A stretch of DNA of 15,612 bases from Bacteroidales bacterium (GCA_004557185.1 SFEP01000052.1:1-15612), one strand, 5' to 3'; shown: positions 1-8,392, counted from the stretch's first letter. Numbers and translations: made by a program. The notes: generated by a model not told the origin, from the letters alone.

Positions 1-20
1 GGTGGGGGATGGGAAAAAGG

Positions 21-94
21 AGATGCTACGTAAAAAAACGCACGTAGTACGTAAAAAAACTCACGTCGTTCGTAAATTTTTTTACGTAGCATCT
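21..94. repeat. 18-bp perfect inverted repeat enclosing the A-tract array
   Basis: Bases 21-38 (AGATGCTACGTAAAAAAA) are the exact reverse complement of 77-94, separated by 38 bases. The arms overlap the outer ends of the 21-bp array, so array and inverted repeat form one structure. It could be a cruciform, the folded end of a transcript, or the ends of a small repetitive element. There is no gene inside. Confidence 0.75.
27..89. repeat. Three-unit 21-bp tandem array (A-tract type)
   Basis: Three consecutive 21-bp units start at 27, 48 and 69. The first two share TACGTAAAAAAAC and CACGT and differ at only two positions. The third is diverged and carries TTTTTTT where the others have other bases. 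Seven-base A-tracts recur at exactly 21 bp, about two helical turns, which could make the DNA intrinsically curved. Open frames through the array encode a meaningless seven-residue repeat, so I do not regard it as coding. Confidence 0.85.
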
Positions 95-130
95 ATTTTT
101 GGCGGGGTGGCGCGCCGTAGAAACAGGCCG

Positions 131-193
131 CCGTGGGAACTTTCTTCCACGCCGTGGGAACTTTCTTCCACGGCGGGGGATTTTTCTTCCACG
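131..193. repeat. Three-unit 21-bp tandem array (TTCCACG type)
   Basis: Units begin at 131, 152 and 173. The first two are identical over all 21 bp and the third differs at several positions but keeps TTCTTCCACG. Each unit is itself an imperfect palindrome, with CGTGGGAA at one end and TTCCACG at the other. The array runs directly into the 94-bp element at 188. Its base sequence is unrelated to the neighbouring array at 27-89, yet the period is identical. Confidence 0.85.
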
Positions 194-281
194 GCATTCC
201 GTCGGAGGCAACGCCTTCAATGCGTTTACCGAGCACCCGTCTTTTCTGGGGGCGCTCATACAAGTTTACCAGACACCAATA
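188..281 (+). repeat. 94-bp repetitive element, left copy
   Basis: This stretch matches the reverse complement of 15519-15612 at 89 of 94 positions without gaps. Read from the A2M gene side (minus strand), it starts ATTGGTGTCTGGTAAAC and ends GACGGAATGCCGTGGA, then enters the 21-bp array. It consists of two diverged half-units of about 40 nt, each carrying GGTAAAC near its start and GACGG near its end. No transposase or coding frame is associated. It may be an intergenic repetitive element of the genome or the terminus of a mobile element. Confidence 0.85.
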
Positions 282-311
282 TTTATAAAGGCACAATGCG
301 GGTGTGTACCA

Positions 312-355
312 ACGCCACCACCCTCCTTGGCACAAGGGCGCAAGGAGGGTGGCGT
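312..355 (-). terminator. Hairpin downstream of the A2M gene
   Basis: ACGCCA (312-317) pairs with TGGCGT (350-355) and CCCTCCTTG (321-329) pairs with CAAGGAGGG (341-349), giving a 15-bp stem with a 3-nt bulge and an 11-nt loop. It begins 44 bases beyond the TAG stop of the large minus-strand gene. There is no clear T-tract on the minus side, so intrinsic termination is plausible but not certain. The hairpin may instead stabilise the 3' end of the transcript. Confidence 0.5.
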
Positions 356-398
356 GAAAAGGGGGAGAATGTGCTTGGCGTGGAAGCCGCGGCGTGGC

Positions 399-3300
399 CT
401 ACTGCACCCGCATGCGGTGGCCGGGCAGCGTGGCGTCGAACTCGGGGGCAAAGGCACACTGTGCCGTGGTGGCGCCCGCAAGGTAAGTGCCGGCGCGCGT
501 TACATCGCAGGTTTCGCTGAACGAAAGCGTGCCGCGTGGCACGGCGTAGAAGGAGGCCACGGTGCGGTCGTCGTACACCTCGCGGAAGAAGCCGCCGCAG
601 CGGTCGTAGGCATAGCCCGAAAGCGGCGTGGCAGGTTCGAGGCAAGCCGCGCGGGGCATGCTCACCTGCACATAACTCAGGTCGCGGGTGGCATGCAGCG
701 TGTACACCGTGCGCAGCCGCATGCCCCGCTGCAAGGGAGCCCCGGCGTGTAGGCGCTGCCATTGGCCGTTGGTCCACACCTCGGTGTAGGCCGTCAGGCG
801 CAGGTCGTTACCGTCGGCGGGCACCTGCGTGGCCTCGCACGCTCCCGTCCATTGCACCGTGAGCCAGGTGTCGCCCTCGCGGTGTGCCTGCAGTTGCAGC
901 GTGGCGCCGTGCTGGTGGGCGGGCCAGGCATAGTGGTGGCGCACGGAGGGTGCGTGGTTCGTGGGGCGCTCGGCGGCAGGTAGCTGCTTGAGCACCTGCC
1001 CCTGCGGGTTGCGCAGCGTAACGGTGCTGCGGGCAGGGGTGAGGTACGTCTGCTTCAGTCCCTTACCCGAGGGAGTGAAGAGCAGGCTGTGCAGAGCCTC
1101 GGCAGTCATGGCCAGCGTGAGCCACTGCTGGCCGCGGCGTGCACCGAGGAGCCACTGTCGCATTTCGTCGGCCTCGCGGTGCATACCCGCCGTTTCAAAG
1201 GCCACGATGGCTGCACACTGCGCGTCGATGCGGTAGGCATGGGGCATCTGCTTGGCGCGCGGCGACAGGAAGTAGCGGCCCTCGGCGGGCGTGGCCACCG
1301 AGTATTGCAGCACGCTGCGCAGCAGGGTGTCGGCATCGGCCGTGTAGCCCGCCTGCTTTGCGGCCAGCGCCAGCCGCGCCTTGTGCGCCAGTGTCAAGCG
1401 GCCCTTGTGGCGCAAGGCCAGTGCGAGCAGCGAGTCGGCCTCGGCCGAGAGCGTGTCGCCGTGTGCGCTGAGCAGGTGGAACATGTGCAGCGGTTCCTCG
1501 TCCGCCACCACGGGCTTGGCCCGGGGCGTAGCCTGCTGCATGTTGCGCCACTCCTGCTGCAGGGCGCATTGCACATAAGCGCAGGCATCGTGGAGCATCC
1601 TCTCCACCAAAGTATCGGGCGTGAGCTGCTGGGCACGCTGCAGGAGCGTGGCCGTGCGGGTGGTGATGTAGGTGCTCGTGGGCATGCTCGGATACCACGG
1701 CCACCCGCCGTCGTGCAGTTGCATTCGCTCCAGTTCGTCCACCGCCTTTTCCATTTCGTGCGAGGCCCATTTCGGGTCCATCAGTTGAGCCATGCGTTCG
1801 GCCGCCTGCTGCATGTCGTGGGCTTGGCGTGCCCAGAGGCGGGTTTCGCCCACCTTCGCGGCGCTGCCTGCCGTGAGTTGTGCCAGACTGGCGGGGTGCT
1901 GGCGTGCCCACCGTGCCAAGTGGGGCCACACCTTTGCCACGTGTTGTGCCAAGGCCAGGGCGTAGATGCGCGAGGCCCAGGCGGTGGTGCTCTTCGGGGT
2001 GTGCTCGCCATAGAGCGTGGGCAGCGACTGCAAGGCGTGCCATAGCGGCATGCTGCACGTTTCGACCGTGAGCACACCCTCCTCGCCTTGGGGCACGGGC
2101 AGCAGGCTGTCGATGGCCCAGGTGTGAGTGCCCTCACCCTTGAGGCTCAGAGCGCGCGACAAGGTGAGCGTCTGGCGCGACGGCATGACGGGTAGGGAGC
2201 GCTCTTCGCCGTCGGCAAACTGCGACGTGCCGGCTTCGCAGCGGCACAGCAGCGAGGGCATGCCCTGCGGAGCCACGAAGGGCAAACGCACCACCTGCAT
2301 GGCTTGCGGCTGTAGGCAAGTCTGCACCGTTTGCTGCGAGAGCGTGTCACCGCTCGGGCTTTGCAGCGTGAAGACGAGCGACACTTGCAGCGGGGCGTCG
2401 GTAAAGTTCGAGAGTTTGGCATGCGCCTGCACACTGTCGCCCTCGCAAGCCTGACGCGGCAGCCCCAGTTCGGCGGTAAAGGGCTTGCGCGTCACCATCG
2501 TGGTGTCGAGCGTGCCGTAATGCATCGTCTTGTCGTGCGCAGCCACCTTAACCTGCCAGGTGGCCACGTCGGCCGGCATGCTGAAGGGTATGCGCACCTC
2601 GCCCTGCCCATTGGTGCGCAGGTTGTGGCTGAAGTAGGCCGTTTCGGCAAAGGTGCGGCGCACGGCCTGGTCGATGTCGTTGTCGGTAGGCGTGTCGGAC
2701 GTGAGAGCGCCGTCGGCCTTGATGCGGGCCTTGGGGAGATATGTAAATGCGCAGCAGTACGTCGCCTCGTTGAACGAACGTCGGCTGAAATATAGAAAAG
2801 GATTGTAGCCGTTGATACGTAAAGAGCCGAAAGTGAAGGGCCACTCCGTCTGCCCCTCCTGCCACGGCTGGGTGTAGCTGCTGTAATAGTAGTCGCGGGC
2901 AAAGCGGGAGGCCGACACGTCCAGCCAGCCCAGCCTGCGGGTAAATTGTAGCGCCGAGCTTTGCCAACTGCAGGGCCAGAATAAGTTGAGCGAAGCATCG
3001 TAGACGGTGATGGCCACCTGGGCTTGGGCGGGCGAACCGTCGGGCATGGCTACGTGCAGACGCCACTCCTCGCTGGCTCCAGGCGTGGTGAGGGAGCGGA
3101 AGGCCGTCCACTTGAGGCGTAGGCGGCGGTCGGGCTGGGGCTTTTCAAGTGTGTGCTGACAGCTATGCCAATCCTGCTTGTGCCACAGACCGGCCGACAC
3201 ATGCAGCGCATGGCCATACGAGGCACGATAGGGGATGACCATTTGACACCAGGCACTGTCGATGGGCAAGGCGTGCGACTCTATCAGGTCCTCGCTCGTG

Positions 3301-6041
3301 GCGTAGTCGGTGTAAAGCAGGGCGTGGCGGGCCGGCGTACCCACGATGAGGGTGAGCGTGTCGCGGGCAGCATTGTAGTGCGTGTAGGTCACCAGACTTC
3401 CGTCTTCGGGGTAGAACGTGCGGTCGTCGGTGCTGATGATGCGGATGCGCTGCACTGTTCGCAACGTATCGGTGTAGTCATTTTCCCCCTCAAAATCCTT
3501 TTCAGCCACACCCACTTGCAGGGTGTATTTGCCCACAGGCCATTGCGCAGCGGGCGGCAACTTGAAGGTGCGGCCGGCGGGCTGCGTGCCGCTGTGCAAG
3601 GCTTGGCCGTGGGCATCGCACACGGCGTAGCGCAGCAGCAGACTTTCGTCGGGCAGCTCACCCGTCTCGGCGTGCAGCGTGACGGCCACGGAGTCCGCGT
3701 CGATGTGGTGGCACAAAAGTTCGGGCATGTCGGCATAGAAGGTGTGCTCATGCGCATTGGCAGGCAGCAAGGCTTCGGCCGTTTGCGACTCGCCCTCGAT
3801 GGTTGTTACCCTGACGTACACGCTGCTCGTCCACGGACGGCGCAGTAGGTACTGATCCTTGGCGGCCTTCTGCGGCGTGGTGACGATGCGCAGGCGGAAA
3901 TGGCCGTCGGCATCGGTGGTGTCGGGCAGTACGCGCCATGTGTCGGGACCGCCCTGCCTGTGGCGCCAGCCGTAGAAGGCTTCCACCTTACCGCTCACCG
4001 CAGCGCCGGCGGCGGGCATGCCGCTCTGCCACGTGGCGGTGCCGTGCATCACGAGCGTGTCGCCCAGCGCATCGCGGCTGTCGTAGGGCTTGAGGTCGAC
4101 GCGCAGCAGCGGGCGGCGGTATTGCCCTACCACCACTTGGGTGCCGCTGTCGTAGTGGCTCGGGTCGAGTGTGAGGTAATACTGGTCAGGCCTGCAGTTC
4201 TCGGGTAGGGTAATCTGGGCGGCTGCCGAACCGAACTCGTCAGTGCGCAGCGGTATGGTGGCGATGATTTCGCCCAGGCTGTTGCGCAGGTAGGCCTTGA
4301 GGCGGCGATGGGGCAGCACCTTGCGGGCATCACCCTCCTTCTGGTAGTGCGTGATGGCAAACTTCATCGTTTGGCCGGGGCGGTAGATGGCGCGGTCCGT
4401 CATCCATTCGGTGGTGGGCGCCTCGGCTTTCTGCTGCTGCGGCGTGCTGCGATAGTCGGTGTGCAGTTCGAAGGGGAAGGCCAGCGTGTCGCCCGGCATA
4501 CGGATGTACACCCTATCGCTGCGCACCGTCGGTGGAAAAGTGAGTGCACCCAGCGAGTCCGTTTTTACCACCCAATTCTTCTTCACCTCGTCATCCTCCC
4601 ACGTAACCTGCACCTCAGCGCCGGGCAGCGGGTAGCCTGTGAGTGTGTCGAGCACCCGCAAACGTGTGCCGCCGTTCTTGGTGGTCCATGACACGGGCTG
4701 CATGGGCACCACCCAGAGCACGACTGTGTCGCGCAGCAGGCCGTCGGCCCACACCCGCAGTTTGTAGCACCCGGGCTCCTGGGGCAGGGTGCTTCGCAGC
4801 GGCACCGCGGCGCGGCAGCCTGGGGGCAGCGTGTCAGTCAGCAGGTCGGCCCACGCCATGCAGTCGGCCGTGCAGCGGTGCTCCGTCAGCGGCAGCCCCA
4901 GCGTGTCGTTCTCGTTCGTTGGCTCCAGCGTGGGGAAACGGTGCAGACACAGCCTGACGTGCCGCACGTTCTGACAGATCACGCTGTGGCGCAGGGTGCT
5001 GCCGGGCGCATACTTCGCGCAGCCTTTCTGCCATTGCGCCATGGGCTGGCTACGTTCGGCAAGCAGTTTGCGCAGATGCTTGGCGCCCTTGGTGTGGGCA
5101 AAGCGGGCCGCGCCCTGACTGAGGAGGGCGTAGATGAGGCTGTCGTTGTGTAGCGTCGCAGCTCCTCCCCGCGGCGTGCTGAAACTGGCGTAGAGGGCGT
5201 AGGCATAGACAGTCAACGAGTCGTTCTGCCAAGCCTGCACCAGCGAGTCGACCTGACGGAAGCGTGCATCGCGGCGCGCCTCGCCCTGGCATTCGGCACC
5301 CCGCAGCGCCTCGGTCAAACTGTCGAGCAGCAGCACGCGCACAGCCCCCTCACGTTGCTCTGCCTTATACACCTCCATCAGTTTGGCGAAGGTCAGCACC
5401 GAGCGCGGCGGAGCCTGTTGCCTCCCGCTGCGCCAGGAGTAGTAGAAGACGTGCAGCAGGTCGTGGTCGAAAAGGTCGTCGTGCTGGTTGGAACTCACCG
5501 CGTATTGATAATCGGTCATCGGGGTGCGTGCTAAAAGGCGCAGGTTGGCAAAGGCTTCGCGGAAATGGGCGGCGGCCACGTCGTAAAGGCTGTCGGCGCG
5601 GACATCGGCACGCATCTCGTCGGCCCACTGCCCGTGCAAGCGGCCCAGCACCAAATGCCACAGCGCACGGCGCGGCTCCTCGGGGTCTGCCGCCTGCCAC
5701 AACCGCATGCGTTGCACCAACGAGGGCAGGGAGTCGGGCAGGTAGTCGGCATAGGTTTCACCCAACAGTATGCTGTAGTAGAGCAGCGCGTCGTGTCGCT
5801 GATGCGCTGCGTCCTTTCGCAACCATGCCCGGAGGGAGTCGGCGCGCTCGGCCGGAAATTCGGACGAGGGCAGGCCGTAGTGGGGGCGAAAGATTCTTCG
5901 GTTGATGATTCGTTCGGTGACTAACGTATCCTTTATCACCTTATTCTTTGCACGAGAGCGGGATTGCGAAGCGCTCGGCAAACAAATAACCAAGAGCACT
6001 GCCAGGAGTGTGGCGCGCAGAAAAGGAAACAAATACTTCAT
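399..6041 (-). CDS. Alpha-2-macroglobulin family protein, thioester-less
   Basis: The product is 1880 residues. I chose the start at 6041 because it gives a clean signal peptide (K2, hydrophobic 4-22, likely cleavage near PSAS at 22-25). The open frame continues 65 codons further upstream into the preceding gene but shows no signal there. Residues 60-450 are helical or low-complexity and unassigned. An MG1/MG2-like part follows, with the hallmark YRPGQ at 553-557. The A2M core lies near 1130-1200 (FAETAYF, then IPFSMPADVATWQVKV). An alpha/alpha-toroid-like region follows at about 1340-1660, with DGGWPWYP at 1444-1451. Where thioester members have CxEQ, this protein has LYGEHTPKST (1343-1352), so no thioester can form. 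Bacterial A2Ms are periplasmic or envelope protease traps; the thioester-less branch resembles YfaS more than YfhM. No pbpC gene is visible nearby. It lies 118 bp after the YbhN-like gene on the same strand. Family confidence is high; the exact role is unknown. Confidence 0.85.
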   Translation of the reverse strand: MKYLFPFLRATLLAVLLVICLPSASQSRSRAKNKVIKDTLVTERIINRRIFRPHYGLPSSEFPAERADSLRAWLRKDAAHQRHDALLYYSILLGETYADYLPDSLPSLVQRMRLWQAADPEEPRRALWHLVLGRLHGQWADEMRADVRADSLYDVAAAHFREAFANLRLLARTPMTDYQYAVSSNQHDDLFDHDLLHVFYYSWRSGRQQAPPRSVLTFAKLMEVYKAEQREGAVRVLLLDSLTEALRGAECQGEARRDARFRQVDSLVQAWQNDSLTVYAYALYASFSTPRGGAATLHNDSLIYALLSQGAARFAHTKGAKHLRKLLAERSQPMAQWQKGCAKYAPGSTLRHSVICQNVRHVRLCLHRFPTLEPTNENDTLGLPLTEHRCTADCMAWADLLTDTLPPGCRAAVPLRSTLPQEPGCYKLRVWADGLLRDTVVLWVVPMQPVSWTTKNGGTRLRVLDTLTGYPLPGAEVQVTWEDDEVKKNWVVKTDSLGALTFPPTVRSDRVYIRMPGDTLAFPFELHTDYRSTPQQQKAEAPTTEWMTDRAIYRPGQTMKFAITHYQKEGDARKVLPHRRLKAYLRNSLGEIIATIPLRTDEFGSAAAQITLPENCRPDQYYLTLDPSHYDSGTQVVVGQYRRPLLRVDLKPYDSRDALGDTLVMHGTATWQSGMPAAGAAVSGKVEAFYGWRHRQGGPDTWRVLPDTTDADGHFRLRIVTTPQKAAKDQYLLRRPWTSSVYVRVTTIEGESQTAEALLPANAHEHTFYADMPELLCHHIDADSVAVTLHAETGELPDESLLLRYAVCDAHGQALHSGTQPAGRTFKLPPAAQWPVGKYTLQVGVAEKDFEGENDYTDTLRTVQRIRIISTDDRTFYPEDGSLVTYTHYNAARDTLTLIVGTPARHALLYTDYATSEDLIESHALPIDSAWCQMVIPYRASYGHALHVSAGLWHKQDWHSCQHTLEKPQPDRRLRLKWTAFRSLTTPGASEEWRLHVAMPDGSPAQAQVAITVYDASLNLFWPCSWQSSALQFTRRLGWLDVSASRFARDYYYSSYTQPWQEGQTEWPFTFGSLRINGYNPFLYFSRRSFNEATYCCAFTYLPKARIKADGALTSDTPTDNDIDQAVRRTFAETAYFSHNLRTNGQGEVRIPFSMPADVATWQVKVAAHDKTMHYGTLDTTMVTRKPFTAELGLPRQACEGDSVQAHAKLSNFTDAPLQVSLVFTLQSPSGDTLSQQTVQTCLQPQAMQVVRLPFVAPQGMPSLLCRCEAGTSQFADGEERSLPVMPSRQTLTLSRALSLKGEGTHTWAIDSLLPVPQGEEGVLTVETCSMPLWHALQSLPTLYGEHTPKSTTAWASRIYALALAQHVAKVWPHLARWARQHPASLAQLTAGSAAKVGETRLWARQAHDMQQAAERMAQLMDPKWASHEMEKAVDELERMQLHDGGWPWYPSMPTSTYITTRTATLLQRAQQLTPDTLVERMLHDACAYVQCALQQEWRNMQQATPRAKPVVADEEPLHMFHLLSAHGDTLSAEADSLLALALRHKGRLTLAHKARLALAAKQAGYTADADTLLRSVLQYSVATPAEGRYFLSPRAKQMPHAYRIDAQCAAIVAFETAGMHREADEMRQWLLGARRGQQWLTLAMTAEALHSLLFTPSGKGLKQTYLTPARSTVTLRNPQGQVLKQLPAAERPTNHAPSVRHHYAWPAHQHGATLQLQAHREGDTWLTVQWTGACEATQVPADGNDLRLTAYTEVWTNGQWQRLHAGAPLQRGMRLRTVYTLHATRDLSYVQVSMPRAACLEPATPLSGYAYDRCGGFFREVYDDRTVASFYAVPRGTLSFSETCDVTRAGTYLAGATTAQCAFAPEFDATLPGHRMRVQ

Positions 6042-6075
6042 GAAGAAATCCGTGATGAGATAATAAAGAGTAAAT

Positions 6076-6091
6076 AGCGACGCAGGTCGCT
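6076..6091 (-). other. Small hairpin between the YbhN-like and A2M genes
   Basis: AGCGAC (6076-6081) and GTCGCT (6086-6091) form a perfect 6-bp stem with a tetraloop, followed on the minus strand by ATTTACTCTTTATT. It sits 35 bases upstream of the A2M start codon, inside the 118-bp gap. It could be a weak terminator or processing site separating the two genes, or a leader element of the A2M mRNA. No good promoter box was seen in this gap, which favours cotranscription. Confidence 0.35.
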
Positions 6092-6159
6092 TTATCAACG
6101 CTATATATATAAAAAAAGGAGTAAGGGGCTGAGGAAAAGCAACCCGCGGCGAGCCTTGC

Positions 6160-7137
6160 TCAATGCTTGCGCCGCCACCACAGAAAGAGGCTGCGGTAGT
6201 AGCCCGCATAGCCCAGTATGCCGAGGATGAGCACAAGGCACGTTTTCAGTCCGTGCGACACAAAGGCGAACGATTTGGCCGTGGCCTGCCCTACGTGGTA
6301 GACCGACGTGAGCGTTTTCACCACAAAAAAGTGCCACGGGCCGGCACCGGCGGGTGTGGGAACGAGCAAGCCCACACTGGCCACGGCAAACAGATGAAGC
6401 GCCGAGGCCAACGTAATGCCCTGCAGAGCCTCGAAGCAAGGCAGCACGAGATAAAGCTGGAGGAAGTTGCACGCCCAGATGGCCAGACTGATGCCCGCAA
6501 ATGCCCACGGGCTGCGCAGATGCAGCACCGAGGCCATGCCCTGCCACAAGTTGAGCAGCAGCCGACGCACGTGCCGCCACAGCAGTGCCACCGTGACGGC
6601 CGCGAGAGCCACCACGCCCAACGCCACAAGGAGCCCCGTGCCCGTAGGTACGGCCTGCTGCCACCGTTCGTGCACCCTGGCGAGCATGTGCAGCGTGGCG
6701 TGCCACCGCAAGGCCATGGCCGCCGCCACCACCAGCACAAGGCAGCACACGTCGGTCAACTTCTCGCTCACCACCGTGCCCAGAGCCCGCGCCGACACGT
6801 CGGCCTGTCCGCGGCGCACCAGCAGCGAGCGCGTCAGCTCGCCCAGTCGTGGCGTGACGGCGTTGATGAGGTACGAGATAAACACCAATTCCACCGCCCG
6901 CCGCACCTTGATGCGCACCCCCGCCGCCTGCAGCAGCATGCGCCAACGCAGACTGCGCAGCACATTGGCCACCACGCCAGCCAGCAGTGCCTGCGCTATC
7001 CACACGTAGTTGGTGCGCTGCGCAAATACCTGCCAGAGTTCCTGCCAGCGGAAGTCGCGGTAAATCCACCACATCAGCAAGCCACCGAGCAGCGTGCTGA
7101 GCACAAAGTATAGTATGTTCTTGGCAGTAGTGTTCAT
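6160..7137 (-). CDS. UPF0104 / YbhN-like integral membrane protein
   Basis: The product is 325 residues with about eight hydrophobic segments (near 8-25, 44-60, 82-94, 128-143, 166-186, 211-233, 240-260 and 300-314), the usual size and layout of the lysylphosphatidylglycerol-synthase transmembrane family (PF03706). Family-typical motifs are RSLRWRMLL at 61-69, PRLGELTRSLLVRR at 96-109, SEKLTDV at 124-130 and VPTPAGAG at 259-266. There is no catalytic aminoacyl-transferase domain as in full MprF, so lipid lysinylation is not implied. The homologous module moves lipids in MprF, and stand-alone members are often suspected to act in lipid or polyprenyl-linked transport; that role is inference here. 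The ATG at 7137 is preceded by an A/T-rich leader. The only -7-like box seen is TTCTTTTG at 7171-7178, one base off consensus. The gene is likely first in a two-gene unit with the A2M gene. Confidence 0.85.
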   Translation of the reverse strand: MNTTAKNILYFVLSTLLGGLLMWWIYRDFRWQELWQVFAQRTNYVWIAQALLAGVVANVLRSLRWRMLLQAAGVRIKVRRAVELVFISYLINAVTPRLGELTRSLLVRRGQADVSARALGTVVSEKLTDVCCLVLVVAAAMALRWHATLHMLARVHERWQQAVPTGTGLLVALGVVALAAVTVALLWRHVRRLLLNLWQGMASVLHLRSPWAFAGISLAIWACNFLQLYLVLPCFEALQGITLASALHLFAVASVGLLVPTPAGAGPWHFFVVKTLTSVYHVGQATAKSFAFVSHGLKTCLVLILGILGYAGYYRSLFLWWRRKH

Positions 7138-7383
7138 AGGGTTTTGTTGCTATACGTGTTACAGCATTTACAAAAGAACAAAAAACGGGGACGGTGTCGC
7201 TGGAAATTGACGATAAAAATATTTAATTGGGCGTTAAATGAACACTAATGCTTGAAAAGGGGTGGCGGCGAGAGGGGAATTTTCGTATTTTCGCACCGCA
7301 CTTCATCATCATGCAGTGGCTCCTGTCAAACCACTTCTCGGCAAGCGGGACGGGGCATTCACACTGCATTTAACAACACGAAA

Positions 7384-8286
7384 ATGGACCTTGAAAAATT
7401 CGGACGCCAACTTAAACTCATGATCCTGCTCACGCAGAATCACAGTTACACCATTGACGACATCAGTCAGCGTCTCAACATGAACCGACGCAGCATATAC
7501 CGTTACCTCGACACCCTGCGCTCGCTGGGCTTTGTCATAAAAAAGGAACGCACACGCTACCGCATCGACCACACCTCACCTTTTTTCAAGGAGATAACCG
7601 AGAATATCACTTTCACCGAGGATGAGGCCCTCACCATCAACACGGTGCTCAATTCGGTGTACGACAACTCGCCGCAAGTGAGGCATTTGCGCGACAAACT
7701 CGCTTCGCTCTACGACAGCAAGGTGCTGGCAAACCACGGCATCGACAGCCGCGTGGCAGCCAACATCAGTAACCTTTTCACTGCCATACGCGAGGGACGC
7801 TCGGTGCTGCTCAAGGGCTACCAGTCGCCCTCAAGCGGCAGCGTGAGCAACCGCATGGTGGAACCCTTCCAATTTATGCGAAACAATGCCGAGGTGCGTT
7901 GCTACGAACCAGCCTCGGGCATGAACAAGACCTTCAAGGTGATGCGTACCAAAGAAGTGGTGGTGCTCGACCTGCTGTGGGAGCACAAAGACGAGCACAG
8001 AGCGTTCAAAACAGACCTCTTCCATTTCTCAGGCGAAGAAACCAAACCCGTGAAGCTTGCCCTCGGACCACTGGCCACCAGCCTGCTCATCGAGGAGTTC
8101 CCAGGCGCAGAGCAACAGCTCAAGCAGATGCGCGGTGGCAAACAGTTGCTCGAAACCGAAGTGTGCAACTTCAAGGGAGTAGGCCGCTTTGTCATGGGCC
8201 TCTACGACGACATCGAAGTGCTGGGCTGCAAGGAGTTTCAGGAATACATCAACGAGCGCATACGTAGCATGCAGCCCATAGCATAG
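7384..8286 (+). CDS. WYL-domain HTH transcriptional regulator
   Basis: The product is 300 residues. I prefer the ATG at 7384, preceded by A-rich ACGAAA, over the in-frame start at 7252, because the family begins at the DNA-binding domain and the extra 44 residues look non-native. Residues 8-60 form a winged-helix HTH_11 domain (YTIDDISQRLNMNRRSIYRYL is the helix-turn-helix core). Residues 139-196 match the WYL core (VLLKGYQSPSSGSVSNRMVEP, then VRCYEPASG and FKVMR). Residues 220-295 are the C-terminal extension. The W-Y-L tripeptide is replaced by VRCYEP. Such proteins respond to nucleic-acid or nucleotide-like ligands in several systems, but this ligand is unknown. The gene is divergent from the YbhN-like gene across 246 bp, so it may regulate that unit; this is inference. 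A possible -7 box (TATTTTCG, 7286-7293) has one mismatch. Confidence 0.85.
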   Translation: MDLEKFGRQLKLMILLTQNHSYTIDDISQRLNMNRRSIYRYLDTLRSLGFVIKKERTRYRIDHTSPFFKEITENITFTEDEALTINTVLNSVYDNSPQVRHLRDKLASLYDSKVLANHGIDSRVAANISNLFTAIREGRSVLLKGYQSPSSGSVSNRMVEPFQFMRNNAEVRCYEPASGMNKTFKVMRTKEVVVLDLLWEHKDEHRAFKTDLFHFSGEETKPVKLALGPLATSLLIEEFPGAEQQLKQMRGGKQLLETEVCNFKGVGRFVMGLYDDIEVLGCKEFQEYINERIRSMQPIA

Positions 8287-8312
8287 CCATAACACACCAG
8301 CCGATAACAAAG

Positions 8313-8341
8313 AGGGGGCCCGCCATCGCGGCGGGCCCCCT
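8313..8341 (+). terminator. GC hairpin after the WYL regulator
   Basis: AGGGGGCCCGCC (8313-8324) and GGCGGGCCCCCT (8330-8341) form a perfect 12-bp stem with the loop ATCGC, starting 26 bases after the TAG stop. The stem is very stable and correctly placed for termination, but no T-tract follows (GTGTGCTGC), so it would be an atypical intrinsic terminator or a 3'-end stabiliser. Confidence 0.65.
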
Positions 8342-8350
8342 GTGTGCTGC

Positions 8351-8392
8351 GTGTGCGGTGGCATCGTCCGGGATGTGTGCCACCTTGCACAC
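8351..8392. other. Second structured hairpin in the convergent intergenic region
   Basis: GTGTGC (8351-8356) pairs with GCACAC (8387-8392), and GGTGGCA (8357-8363) pairs with TGCCACC (8378-8384). This makes a 13-bp stem with a 2-nt bulge (TT) and a 14-nt loop. It lies ten bases after the GC hairpin, between two convergent genes. It might serve as a terminator for the minus-strand gene ending at 8517, or be part of a small RNA. Bases 8393-8516 hold nothing else that I recognise. Confidence 0.4.

Noticed and set aside
27..193. CRISPR array
   Set aside because: Units abut directly without spacers, repeats are only 21 bp, and no cas gene is present.
2..752. Open frames in and across the left-edge repeats
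   Set aside because: They translate the 21-bp arrays (RKKTHVV-type strings) and then run antisense into the A2M gene. There is no family resemblance or start context.
1089..2045. 318-codon plus-strand frame inside the A2M gene
   Set aside because: It is antisense to the toroid-like region of the A2M protein, is His/Arg/Gly-rich, and has no domain.
6042..6236. Upstream extension of the A2M gene to an in-frame ATG at 6236
   Set aside because: It would overlap the YbhN-like gene and bury the signal peptide 65 residues inside the protein.
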